Shown here: positions 1-10,823 of the stretch, one piece after another
How positions within the stretch are numbered: position 1 is the first letter of the stretch
Layout: every line of letters begins with the position of its first letter
DNA from: Cryptomeria japonica
Lineage: Eukaryota; Streptophyta; Pinopsida; Cupressales; Cupressaceae
Assembly (NCBI RefSeq): GCF_030272615.1
Contig: NC_081413.1
Location: forward strand, 157,918,849 to 157,982,848
Length of the DNA stretch: 64,000 nucleotides
Direction of reading: 5' to 3'
Made by a program: the position numbers and the translations under genes
The notes under the pieces: generated by a model
Seen by the model: the letters and a program-made list of their open reading frames with translations, nothing else
Databases searched by the model: none
What the model was told of the DNA's origin: nothing

Positions 1-573
1 TAATTTAAATGGATGATGCTATCTTGTGTTGGCGTAATTAGTTGATTAACATGCTCTGTGATTATTGATTTATTTAAATTAATGATTGCTAGATTAAATG
101 GTTAAATGGCTTAATTTATTGTGTAAAGTTGCATTGATATTTTTGTGAAATAAATAAATTGCCTAGCCATTTAAAAAGGTTAAATGCTTATGTTGAAGGA
201 AGTATTTATGGAAAAAGAAATAAATAAAAGCTTTCCTTTGTATTTTTCCATTTGGCTTTTTTAATTTAATCATTGGAAAGAATTATTATTTTTGGGAAAG
301 AAATAAATCTGATTGCCTTTTTAGTTTTAAAATATTTAAATCTGATTGGATGAAATAACTTTAACCTAGAAGCTTAGGTTAAAAGGGATTTTTTGGCATC
401 CATTCAAGGATTTACGATAGGAGAAGAAGAGAATTTTTGGAGAGAAAATTCTGGAAAAACTTCCTGGAGGAGTTGGAGATTCGACCTGGGTTGTAAGCCT
501 GGTGTTCCTTCATTTCCTTGCTTGCCTTTGCTTCAGGTTGGAAATCTATTTTGATGTTTTGGTTTGATCTTGT
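1..573 (+). mobile_element. 5' LTR of element A, first part (chromovirus; left end outside window)
   Basis: This stretch aligns almost base for base with 16177-16750 inside the 3' LTR of the same element. About 657 bp of the 5' LTR should therefore lie to the left of the window. The match stops at 573, where element B begins, and resumes at 8133. The stretch is AT-rich and holds no gene. Differences from the 3' LTR copy are scattered substitutions and small indels, so the insertion is not recent. Confidence 0.9.
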
Positions 574-882
574 TGTAGTCACATAAATCTGTCCACTTAA
601 TTAAATGAATATTTAATATTTATTTGATCATTTAACCATCAATTAATAATTAATTAAATTAATATATTTAATTAATTCATCTTAACCCTCTTCTCCTATT
701 AATTAAATAAATTATTTGATTTATTTGATTTATTTCACTTAACCAAATTTAGACCATTAATTAAATAAATAAATCATATTTATTTAATTAAATCTTCTCT
801 CACATTTAAATAAATTAATATTTATTTAAATTCCCCCAAAATCCCACCTCTCACATTTAAATAAATTAACATTTATTTAAAT

Positions 883-1040
883 CACCTTTATCCTCCACCC
901 ACTTGTATTTTCCTACAAATGCAAGTTGCACAACTATTTTAAATAAATCATTTATTTAAATCACCTTTATCCTCCACCCACTTGCATTTTCCTACAAATG
1001 CAAGTTGCACAACTATTTTAAATAAAAAAATTATTTATTT
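883..1040. repeat. 79-bp tandem duplication in the 5' LTR of element B
   Basis: Two near-identical copies with period 79 begin with CACCTTTATCCTCCACCCAC and run through GCAAGTTGCACAACTATTTT. The 3' LTR has one equivalent copy (about 6930-6980), so the duplication arose after, or differs between, the source copies. Confidence 0.85.
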
Positions 1041-1069
1041 AAAATCCTATTTATCCTCACCCACTTGAA

Positions 1070-1290
1070 ACCTTTAATGGTTTCCCTTAAAGTCTTCAAA
1101 CTTAATGGCTTCCTTCTGGAGTCTTCTCAAACCTTTAATGGTTTCCCTTAAAGTCTTCAAACTTAATGGCTTTAAAGTCTTCAAACTTAATGGCTTCCTT
1201 CTATAGTCTTCTTAAGACTTTAATTGATTCCCTTAAAGTCTTCAAGCCTTTAATGGTTTCCCTCAAAGTCTTCAAGCATTTTAATGCTTT
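1070..1290. repeat. Degenerate tandem array (TTTAATGGTTTCCCTTAAAGTCTTCAA-like units)
   Basis: Short units combining CTTTAATGG, TTTCCCTTAAAG and TCTTCAAAC recur about five times with variable spacing. There is no coding potential. The 3' LTR of B has only scattered single counterparts. Confidence 0.75.
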
Positions 1291-1914
1291 ATCTTCCTTT
1301 TTCTCATTTAAATAAATTAATATTTATTTGAATATTTATCCAAACGCAAATTACACCATTTAATTGAAATAAATGATTTTATTTTAATTGAAAATACCAA
1401 AATTCCTCCCACTTGCATTTTCCTACAAAATCCACTTGCATGCCTAAACCCTTTCTAGATTCTTCTAAACCCTTCCTAATTAACCTAATCCATTCCCTAA
1501 ATATTGTCACATTCCTAAGCAAATTGGAGTCACTTCTCAAAGACTCCAAAGTCTTTGAAAAGCAATTAATGCTTTGTGTGTTCAACAAATTAACCTCTAA
1601 AGTCTTCCAAACCACTTATGGCTCTTACATGACCATTAATGGTTAATTCCACTTGCACCCATGGTTAAGGACTTTGACCCCTAACTTAACCCTCATGTAA
1701 CCCATGTGTCTCTTCAAAGCATTTATTTCTTTGACTAGGGTAACCATCATGTCCCCTCAAGCATTTAATGCTCCTTATCTCTCCTCTCAAGCCTCCTCAT
1801 GGTGACACTTGTCAACATGGGATTGGGTTGAAAGTCTCACATAGATTGAATATCTTTCAATCCTAACCCTTGTTAAGATTGCTCAATTTTAACCCTTCAT
1901 TTCCCCATTTTTTC

Positions 1915-1922
1915 TATAAATA
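1915..1922 (+). promoter_or_regulatory. TATA box of the 5' LTR of element B
   Basis: TATAAATA occurs in a context (CTATAAATAGAACCC) that matches CTATAAATAGAGCCC at 7666 in the 3' LTR. This is the expected core promoter for transcription of the element. It is also the last point at which the two LTRs are alignable by eye. Confidence 0.7.
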
Positions 1923-2169
1923 GAACCCTTCTCCTCAAGCAAAGGAGGAAGCATTAGAGTATTGTTGTTATACTGGTATTAGCATAGAGATTTTTTAAAG
2001 GTACAATGCTCTTTCTTTGGTTCCTCCTACCTCATCCAAACTAGATAAAGGTTTTATCTCTTATTACGGTATGCACTTGTCTCAGGATATGATCAACCTA
2101 AGATCAAGGAGGACGATCCAAGTCATGCATGAACGGAGATAACCCTTGTCTATTCTGCAAGAAATACTC

Positions 2170-3540
2170 TGGTCGACTTGACCCTTATATCAAGTCGTTT
2201 GTATTTACTTGCTATATAAAATCCATGTAAGGAATACTCAGGTCATCTTGAATCATTATGTCAAGATGCTTGTATTCTCTTCCAACATTTTAAAAGCTCA
2301 ATGATGAAAATAGAGCACTATGGATCGTCATTTCCATCTCATCTGTTTATATCTTGCATTCCATTGCATATCACCCATCCATTCATTCATTCATATGTAA
2401 GATTTATATGCAAATATGAAACATTAAGTTGGTCTTGGATACAATCATGACCGAGTACTCTAATACATCATCAATGCATCATGCAAAGTCTTAAAACCTT
2501 GCATTCCTCATGGTCATATCATCATCGCATTTAGGTGCATCTTGCATTAAGTCCATTCATGTCATTTTTTAATATTGCATATAGTTCATTTTTTTGACAT
2601 TAGTTTTCATTAATCATTTGCATCATTGCATCAATCATAAATAATTAGATTCATTCGTGGGATCAAATTGTCTTTGATTGTTTTAAAATCATTTACTAGG
2701 CATTCATTTAGTGTCAATTATCCATCATCATTTCACCATTTATTATTGCATCCATTCATTAGTGAAAAAGTGCATTCATTCATCCATTTATTAAAGTATC
2801 TTATTATGCTCATTTTAGGATTCATTCACATTGCATTCATTATCCTCTTTTTAATTGCATTAAGGTGCAGTTATTAAAACCACCAGTTGTAATATCATCA
2901 TATTATCATTTTTACTTAAACATATTTACACATTTAGAATCATAAATCCATTTGTTTCCAAACATTGGTTCATACCATTATATATATATATAGGCATTTA
3001 TTTTGACATTATCATATAAACATTTGTACTTTACATTTTGTTTATCCATATTACATTCATCTAAAAACATCTAGATGCATATCCATACATAAAATCATTC
3101 ATTCAACCATTGCATTAACATCATCGCATAAATTATCATTGCATAGGAAACACCAAAATCTTGTTCATAAATCATCATAAGCATACATCATCATCATCAT
3201 GGCATTACATACATAAAGCATTACATCAAAAATAAAACAAATCATACATATATAAGCCTGCATTCATAGATCAGTATCCCACATCATAAATCATCATAAA
3301 AACATGCATATAAGAAACATCTCATCAAATGCATACATATACACATATCCATCTAAGTAATCACTCATCATCCTACATAAACATCCATATAAATAAACTG
3401 CATATCATCAAAATATGGGATCTCCTCATATATATCATCTCATATATCAGAGTACAATGAAGTCTACAAAATCGGCTACCAAGAGCCATCCAAGATACAG
3501 TCCAAAAAATAAACAATGATACAAATACATATATGCAAAA
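2170..3540. other. Low-complexity CATT/CATC-rich leader of element B
   Basis: About 1.4 kb is dominated by CATTCATT, CATCATCA and ATAAATCAT words. It holds no ORF beyond chance and no recognisable tRNA primer site. It lies between the 5' LTR and the antisense PMD region. Confidence 0.5.
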
Positions 3541-4339
3541 ATGCTCTCTCAAATGCCACTCTGGCTAGATGTTGTACCACCATCGCCACTTGCTCCACCA
3601 CTGGTGCCCGCACCACCTAATCCATCTCTTCGTGGAGGCCTCATCGAACCACCACTCACTCTTGCACCCCCTGACCTATCTCTCTGCAGAGGACCCATCA
3701 CACCCCCACTGCTTTGCACCCTCTATGATCGCTCTGATCTGGCCTGCCACATCTAAGAATAGCTAAGAGCTCGCTGACTAGCTGGCACCACCTGCTCATA
3801 TAAACCCCACTAGTAGTCTATCTCTGCCTGTGCTCATCGCATCTCCCTCATCACCTCCCTCGTAGGCCGTTGTGATCCTACTCTAATCTGAACTCTCTCC
3901 TGTAGCTCTGCTAATCTCTCCACTACACTATCCCTCTCTTGTAGCACCACCGCTAGCTCTGACTCCCGTGTAAGTAGCTGCACATCCCTAGCCACCACCT
4001 CTGCCTCCAAATCCTCTACTCAGGTCTGCAAATGTGCTATCATGTGATCTCGAAGATCTCCAGTGGCTCCCTCCCTGGTATCCATAGCCGCCTCACTTGT
4101 ACCACCCTCTCCAGTAGCTCCCTCCCCTTTGTCCATCAGGATCTCCCTCTCCATCCCCCTCCCACCGAGTCGAACTCCTCCCTGTATCAATGGTTCCTGT
4201 GCTATCCGTAGAGGCAGTCCACCTCTCCCTCTCCGCTGATTCCGCATCCCCAACCCACCACCTCCTCCACCTCCTCCTCCTCCACCCTCTCCTCCACCTC
4301 CTCCACCTGCCCTCGGTCCTCGACCTCCTGCCCTCCTCA

Positions 4340-5528
4340 GTCTCTATCCCCTCTCATCCTCAAAATCTAAGATCGGCTCTGTTGGATCGGATATCCGTAA
4401 GATCAGGTGCGCCACCTAGTACTGCGTATACTCATCTGATACTCCTGCATCCATGACCCTCAGTCGTATATCCCATGGTCTCGCCTGCAGCGTCCAGAAC
4501 TCTGCTAGTGCCTGATCATACGGCAGCATTGGACCCCATGCATACCTCTCTCGAATCACCCGCGCATACTCCCCTGATCCACTAGGCAGTCCCTACTACC
4601 ATCCAAACTATCTCAGCACTCTCCTAGGTACTTGTCTCTCCACATGGTACGAAGTCCTCCCAATGAGGAATTGGGTCATAAACACATAGGGCAGTGCCTC
4701 TACATCATCATCCCATGGCTCACACTCCAGGTATGGTTGCCATATGACTGCATCTAGATCATCTAGTGCCCGCCACCACCACTCTAACTTCCCCAGGTGG
4801 GGCTGACTCATCATGTCGCTATACATGAACATATACCACTGATCTACTGCGCAGAACCTCAAACTCACTGGTCGAGTCACTAGTAGGTGCTCCCAAGCCC
4901 AAATATGCAGCAGCATCACTCCCACTACTAAGGAACCCCTCCCCCGGTAGACCACCTCATGAAGCTCCTGGTACAGGTGCGCCAATATGCACGGCCCCCA
5001 TGCAAATTGAGTCCCCTCGGTAATCATCATCTCGATCACCTACCCCCACCCCACAGCCAAACCGTGTGATCGCCTGTCTGGACAAAGAAGTCCTCCCACG
5101 ATACCTGATAGCACTACTGGTAGAGGCTCATATAATGCAGCTATCTCCTCCTAGGCAATAGAGCCATCATCAATAAAAATGTCCTCATCAAAAAACCTCT
5201 GCACTGCAAGGGTCCCCCAGGATCTGTCATATGTAACCAGCTCCCCCTAAATCGGAATCCACAGGATGCACCACACGTCCTCTAGGGTCACTATCATCTC
5301 CCCTTATGCCAGATGGAAGGTGCACGTCTCGCTATGCCACCACTCGGCTAACGTTGTGATCAATCCATGATTCATCTGAATCACGGGCATGTGCATCACC
5401 TCATATAGTCCCATCACTGTAATACAATCTATCTCTGCCTCTATCAATCGATCCCACAACCCTTGTGTCGCAGGATGTCTCTCGCGTAGCTACAACATGC
5501 CTAGCTCCTCGTGCACATGGACATTCAT
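4340..5528 (-). pseudogene. Plant mobile domain (PMD, MAIN/MAIL-type) pseudogene, antisense inside element B
   Basis: Read on the minus strand from an ATG at 5528, one frame gives a recognisable plant mobile domain. Landmarks in order are LAEWWHSETCTFHLA, then GEMIVTLEDVWCIL with WIPI, RWFFDED-type residues (here RFFDEDIFIDDG), LLHIWAWEHL followed by TRPVSLRF, and a C-terminal VIRERYAWGPMLPYD and ILRISDPTEPILDF. At least five in-frame stops (TAG or TAA where Q is expected) break it. After about 4340 the frame becomes Gly/Arg-rich and loses similarity. In intact proteins of this family (MAIN, MAIL1 and the long-form PP7 extension) the domain acts in the nucleus in silencing and genome stability. 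Transposon-borne PMDs are known in plants. Here the gene lies antisense to its element, with a TATA box upstream at 6351-6357. Non-functional as it stands. Confidence 0.85.
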
Positions 5529-5784
5529 CAATCACCATCAGTTGTTTTGTTTTCAAACTTTCTTAAGTTTAAACCTAGACCATCAACAGATACTTTGATC
5601 AAGTATCTTCGGGTCTCAACAGGTACGCAATCATAGCAACCTCGACTTCAATAGGCATTTATCCTAAAAATGACCTAAGTCTCATCAAGCTGCTATGGTT
5701 CAAAACAACTCCCACTCCACATCGCCATACATCCATCATTGGCATCGGGAGATTTTCTTCATCCAAACTAGGGCATCTCTTTAT

Positions 5785-6100
5785 TCTAAAACGAAAGCGC
5801 TATTTTACCAACAAAAGCATTAGTTTATCAACAAAAGCGCTATAACCCTAACAAAAGCACTCAATAAGCTATCCAACAGCACTCAAACTACAAATGCGCT
5901 AAAACAACTATACAGTAGCTCTAATCAAAAGAAATAGCGCTCAATTAAGCACTCAATAGCGCTTATTAATCAATAGCACCTAAACATGCATGCAATAGCA
6001 CTAAAACATTGCAAAAGCACTCAAACAATAGGCCAATAGCACCATTGTAGCACCATAGCGCTAGTTAACTGAGCAAAAGTGCCAAAACCATAGTTTCAAC
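5785..6100. repeat. Array of AGCGCT / AGCACT motifs
   Basis: More than fifteen copies of AAAAGCGCT, ATAGCGCT, AAAGCACT or ATAGCACC occur in about 300 bp at irregular spacing of 10-25 bp. AGCGCT is self-complementary. The array lies between the PMD start codon and its upstream TATA box, in the would-be 5' leader of the antisense gene. No coding frame is visible. Confidence 0.7.
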
Positions 6101-6350
6101 GCTATTGCTCCAACTCAACTTAGACTCAGCAAAAAGCCTATCAAAAATGCATAAAAAATCAAAATTCCAATTTGAGTACTGCTGGTCTGTAGTCATCTAG
6201 CTGCTAGAACCGTCGGACTCGCTCAAATCTGTGCTTTGTAATCGGTACTAGCATCCTGACTGCTATTTGCTCCTCCAAATGTCACTATCAGAACTCTGGT
6301 TTCACACTGGTCACGGTCACAAATGATCTTGTTTTCACCTCTTTCACCCC

Positions 6351-6357
6351 ATTTATA
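6351..6357 (-). promoter_or_regulatory. Candidate TATA box of the antisense PMD gene
   Basis: On the minus strand the sequence reads GGGTATAAATGGGG, about 820 bp upstream of the PMD ATG. The region is moderately GC-richer than the surrounding element. This placement suggests the captured gene came with its own promoter, but the sequence gives no direct evidence of transcription. Confidence 0.45.
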
Positions 6358-6650
6358 CCCTTCACCGTCACCGTAACTTCCCCCTGCTCACCGTCGTGGT
6401 CCCCATGAACTTCCTGAGCCCCCCGTTTCTCCATTTTTCCCCCGTTTTCTTCTATTTTTCACCCGTATGGCTAACTCCTTTTCTTCTAACACTGCCAATT
6501 TTCATTCTTTTTCGAGAGATCGCCCGATTTTTTGAAATTTTTTGGCCCATCTCTCAAGGGGGCATACCACCCATTAAATTAACATTTTATGAGGCATTTT
6601 TTTCACACCAATTTTTCTTTCTTTGAAACGACGCGATAAACCGCACCGTC

Positions 6651-6665
6651 TCAAAGAGGGGCAAA
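6651..6665 (+). other. Polypurine tract of element B
   Basis: AAAGAGGGGCAAA directly precedes the TGTAGTCACA start of the 3' LTR. This is the expected plus-strand primer and fixes the orientation of B. Confidence 0.7.
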
Positions 6666-8132
6666 TGTAGTCACACAAATCTATCCAGCTTAATTAAATA
6701 AATATTCGCTATTTATTTGATTAAAAATCCACTAGCCATCAGTTAATTAAATTAATATTTAATTAATTCATCTCCAAACATTCTCCTATTAATTAAATAA
6801 ATTATTCAATTTATTTTAATTAATTCATTAAACCAAATTCCAATCAATTAAATAAATAAAATCTATTTATTTAATTAAATCCCCCTATTCCTCTTTTAAA
6901 TAAATTAAATAAAAACATTTATTTAAATCATTATCCCCCCCCCACTTGCATTTTCCTACAAATGCAACTTGCACACATTTATTGGAATAAATGAATTTTT
7001 ATTTTAATAAAATCCTATTTTCCCTCACCCACCAAATCCAATTGCAAAATCTAATCCCCTTCTAGATTCTTCTAACCCCTTCCTAATTAGCCTAATCCAT
7101 CCCCTAATTATTGTCACATTCCTAAGCAAAATGGAGTCACTTCTCAAAGACTTCAAAAGTCTTTCAAAAGCATTTAATGTTTTGTGTGTTCAACAAATTA
7201 ACCCCCAAAGTCTTCAAAAACCACTAATGGCTCTTACATGACCATTTACGGCTCTTACATAACCATTTATGGTTATTTCAAACTTGTCTCCCCAAACATT
7301 TATTGTTTTGACCATATTTATCCTTTTTACATTTGCACAAAAGTTTATCCATTGGATAAAAGCTTTATTCTTTGAATAAAGAGTTTATCCATTGGATAAA
7401 AGCTTTATTCTTTGAATAAAGAGTTTATCCATTGGATAAAAGCTTTATTCTTTGAATAAAGAGTTTATTCATTCAACTAACCTTGACTTTAACTCCCAAG
7501 GTCATGTCAAGCATTTAATGCTTATTCCTTCTCCCTTCAACCTATCTCACATTGACACTTCTCATCCTGGGATTGGGTTGAAAGCCCTCACATGGATTTG
7601 AAATAATTCAATCCTGACCCTTGTTGAGATTACTCAATCTCAACCATCCAGTGCTCCATTTTTCCTATAAATAGAGCCCATTTCTTCATAATCCAGATCC
7701 TGAAAACTTGTGTGCATTTAACCTATAGGCATTTTAGAGAGCATTTAGCATAGTAAACTAAAATCTTGTTATTTTGGTTAAAATCAATCATTTTTAAATA
7801 GCATCTAGTATTTTAGCTTTTCATTTTACATTTGGAGCAAAATACCCAAATCTCAATCCTCCATAAGCATCCATAGTGCAAAAAGTTGTTGAGAGCTAAA
7901 CTATTTTGGAACTTGGAGATGAGAGGAACAAGGGAGAAGGAGCTAAGAGCATGCTAAGAGGCATTTGGAGATGTCTTATTATCTTTGTTTCATTTGTTAG
8001 ATATATTAGCATGTTTTTAGTATCTCTTTTGATATGCCTGTTTAGATTAGTTTTTGATTGACTAACACTAACGATTCCTTGTGTCTTGTGTTGTTTGTCA
8101 TTTGCTAACCTTGTCTATTTAGCAGAGCATCA
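6666..8132 (+). repeat. 3' LTR of element B
   Basis: It is 1467 bp, from TGTAGTCACACAAATC to ...GCAGAGCATCA. It contains a TATAAATA box at 7666-7673 and three tandem 40-bp units at 7341-7460. It ends directly at the second CTTGT target-site copy. Upstream of the TATA box it matches the 5' LTR; downstream of it, it does not. Confidence 0.85.
7341..7460. repeat. Three tandem 40-bp units with self-complementary blocks
   Basis: The unit GAGTTTATCCATTGGATAAA plus AGCTTTATTCTTTGAATAAA is repeated three times with one or two changes. Each half is a small inverted repeat (TTTATCCA/TTGGATAAA and TTTATTC/GAATAAA), so each unit could fold into two hairpins. The 5' LTR of B lacks this array. Confidence 0.9.
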
Positions 8133-10669
8133 CTTGTATATTTTAGTTTTCTTCCTGTGTGATTGGAAAATGAAATATGCCTGTAGATTCTTTTTAGAAT
8201 GTTGAAATGGAAGAAAGATTGCATGATATAGTTGATTTCATGATACTATTAGCATATGGTTGCATTCAAGAAAGGAATTGTTCATATCTTCCTTGTTGTG
8301 TGTTAATTGTTCATTGCAAACAATTTCTGAATTTACCTCTTATTTGGAAAGAAATAATTTTAGATTGGGTTTGTTCGTTGCATCCTTGCTGCTTACTATC
8401 ATGAATTTGCTAGTCATTCTTTCTAGTGTGTTTATTTCACCATCTACCTTGCTGGTAACTTCTCCTTGAGATTTTAGAAATTGGCATTGTATGTATGTGC
8501 CCATGAAATAATTCTGGAAATAAAATGTTATTTGTGGTTATTGATTTTATGATCTTTTGGTTTTAGAATGCCTCGGAGGCATGTGTTTTGGTTGTTCGAA
8601 GACTTTACCGCTCCCGTGATGGGCTTGTCTCATCACGTGAGTTGGTAGTGTCTGCTACCCGCAGGTAGCAGAACTATCGGTTGGCAGCACCGCTACATAG
8701 TAGCAATGCTACCGGTCTGTACGACCGCCACCTGTAGCAGCACTATGGATCAATAGGACTACTACCAGTTGGTAGCGATTGCTACCATCGGTAGGAACAC
8801 TACCGGTTGGCAGTACTGCTACCGGTTGGTAGCAGTGCTACTGATTGGTAGTGGCTATTACCAGTGGTAGTGACACTACCGATCGGTAGGGATGTTACCA
8901 GTGGTAGAGGCACTACCAGTAGGTAGTGTATGTTGCCATGATAGTAGCACTACTACGGGTTGGCTTTTTCCACCGCTTGACCCTGTGCTTTACTGGTGCA
9001 AACCGATATGTGTTATAAATTAATTTAAATTTTATTAAGTGAATATGTTGATGTGGTTGTTTTATGTTAAGCAGAAATGGTGATTTTTCATGTGATTTTT
9101 ATTATGTGGTTAGTAAATTTATCAATGGAAATCAAGGCATGAATTAGAGATTCAAATTGGTAGATTTGGATATGTTCTGGAAATGAATTAAATGCCTGTT
9201 AGGAATTCATGTTATAACCGGTTGAATGTTTAAATGTGGATTTAATTCCTGATCAAATAATTGATTTGGAAATTGAATAATGTGACTATTGAAAGAATGT
9301 CTTATTTCATTTCTTTTTAATCCATGATGTTGCAAGTGCATTATGTGTTGCTTTGGTATGTGGTTCAGTCATCCTGTGAAAGCGTATTTGGTACCTTGAC
9401 CAAAAGATATATGTTGGCTTCGTTGTCTTAACCATGTAGTGTCTTTGCCTTATGGTTAGCCAAGAGTCAATATGTCCTTGTTTGACCACTTCTTTCTGAT
9501 AGTGGCATTATGGTTGTCTACTTCGCCATAGGGTCCTTGAGGAGTGACCATGTTTGTTTCATGTCCTTCGAGAGAGTGGCTTTCACTTGGGGGTTGCACC
9601 CAAAGTGGTAGGCATTACAACCCAGTGAAAGTCAGACAATAATTGGTAATCTAATGAATTGATTAGGTGGGTAGTATCATAACATTAGTAAAGATAATTG
9701 TACCTCGTGCATAGGTGAGTGCTAGTACAGGGCTCATAATGTTGCGAGAAGGCCTGAATGGCAAACCAACCACCTTGTCTTCACAAAAGGATGGTAGGGT
9801 CCACATGAGACTTAGTTGGAACTAGAGGTTTGGGAGAGGTTATCAGGACAGTGAGTCGGGACCTATGGAGGTTGTACCATGGTATCCATCTTACGCTATG
9901 TGATGGCACTGTCTCTTTTGGTTCACTTGTGTGTTTGTGATGTTGAGTCACCTGGATTCTTGTGGAGTCTTTTTGTGCTATCATGGAGACATATTTTTTT
10001 GTCGACCATGTCATGCTTATGCTTGTTTGAAGGTCCTCCGCTATCTCCTAGCATGGTGGGGTGATTCCATTATGGAATTAAATAGTCGAGTGGTAGTGCC
10101 ACTTCCCATCGGATGTTCGGATTTGTACATTCATGCGAGGATTGGCTTCGCAGTTGTTCTTGTGGTTCATGACTCATGCTTCATCTCTTGTTTGAGGATT
10201 ATTGTTATTTGGAGACCCTTGTGGTCATTGTATCATTGTATCATTGATCTTATGTAACCTTGCAACTGGATGAGATCTATCCTTGTATGTTTATTGAGAA
10301 GCTATGTATTGGATGAGCAATGTAATCCTATGTTGGGATGTCTTTATCAATTTCCTGATGATATTACTAAATGCTTATTGAAGTGGTAATTATATTGCAC
10401 CCTTTCAATCTTTCTATGATGAATATTTATTTACTTATGGCTTCTTGTGATCATTGAGTTAATGATGCATATGTGGATTTATGATTTTGTGGAATTTATT
10501 CTTGAAGTTAATTCTTTGTTGGTAACTCTTAAGGAATTCTGTTGTAAGTCTTCCACTTGTGTTATCGTGCATGTTGTGTAAATTCACTTATGATGTTTAT
10601 ACTTTTTTTTTTTAAATTGTTTCACCCTTGTTATGGGTTTTCCTTCGAGGTTCCTGGTGGGGCATTACA
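8133..10669 (+). mobile_element. 5' LTR of element A, second part
   Basis: This resumes the alignment with the 3' LTR (about 16751-19346) after the insertion of B, and ends in GGGGCATTACA at 10669. It contains the GGTAGC/GCTACC quasi-palindromic array at 8640-8960 and a T-rich tract near 10600. Short ORFs inside it have no protein similarity and recur in the 3' LTR with changes, so I do not call them genes. Confidence 0.92.
8640..8960. repeat. GGTAGC-n-GCTACC quasi-palindromic minisatellite, 5' LTR of A
   Basis: Units of the type GCTACCGGTTGGTAGCA repeat about fifteen times with substitutions. Each unit is nearly self-complementary (GCTACC with GGTAGC). The array is GC-rich compared with the AT-rich LTR around it. 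Equivalent arrays sit in the other LTR of A and in both LTRs of D. Confidence 0.85.
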
Positions 10670-10671
10670 TT

Positions 10672-10688
10672 TGGTATCAGAGCCCATG
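10672..10688 (+). other. Primer-binding site of element A (initiator Met-tRNA)
   Basis: TGGTATCAGAGCCCATG lies 2 bp after the LTR end. TGGTATCAGAGC is the classic complement of the 3' end of plant initiator methionine tRNA, used by many Ty3/gypsy and Ty1/copia elements. Confidence 0.92.
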
Positions 10689-10823
10689 TTTCAACACCGG
10701 GTACTCTGGGTTTGTAGTGACCCCATTTACCTTGACCTTTTAGTGTAGGTCTTGTGGTGTGACTTCCTTGTGTCCTTCTTTGTCTTTGATCTGAACCTTT
10801 TTTTGCTTGTGTAGTGTTAGGTC

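Larger units (their letters stand above)
574..2160 (+). repeat. 5' LTR of element B (right boundary uncertain)
   Basis: The first ~1350 bp is homologous to the 3' LTR at 6666-7680, up to and including the TATAAATAGA box at 1915. It shares the start, the cacttgcattttcctaca motif and a CTTCAAA-rich segment. Downstream of the TATA box the two LTRs no longer resemble each other, so the right boundary is an estimate; ...CCTTGTCTATT near 2150 is the last echo of the 3' LTR end. The LTR also holds local duplications: a 79-bp tandem duplication (about 883-1040) and an array of TTTAATGGTTTCCCTTAAAG-type units (about 1070-1290). Confidence 0.65.
574..8132 (+). mobile_element. Element B: LTR retrotransposon nested in the LTR of element A
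   Basis: B starts with TGTAGTCACA at 574 and ends with ...GAGCATCA at 8132. CTTGT flanks both ends (569-573 and 8133-8137), a perfect 5-bp target duplication, and removing B rejoins the two halves of A's 5' LTR. The 3' LTR (6666-8132) is preceded by a purine-rich tract, so the element reads left to right. I see no gag or pol. The interior holds a CATT-rich low-complexity leader, an antisense plant mobile domain pseudogene, and an array of AGCGCT/AGCACT motifs. It is a non-autonomous, gene-carrying element that would need proteins from another copy. Confidence 0.88.

Noticed and set aside
1413-1646. Overlapping plus and minus ORFs around 1379-1646
   Set aside because: They lie in the LTR of B, in the region matching 7010-7260 of the other LTR, where the frames are not kept.
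3541-4456. Plus-strand Pro/Leu-rich ORFs in element B
   Set aside because: They are shadows of the Gly/Arg-rich antisense PMD tail.
7341-7460. CRISPR-like repeat
   Set aside because: The units are directly adjacent with no unique spacers. The window is plant nuclear DNA.
9781-10257. Overlapping ORFs in the 5' LTR of A, with counterparts at 18456-18739
   Set aside because: They sit on both strands, differ between LTR copies by frame-changing indels, and show no known motif.
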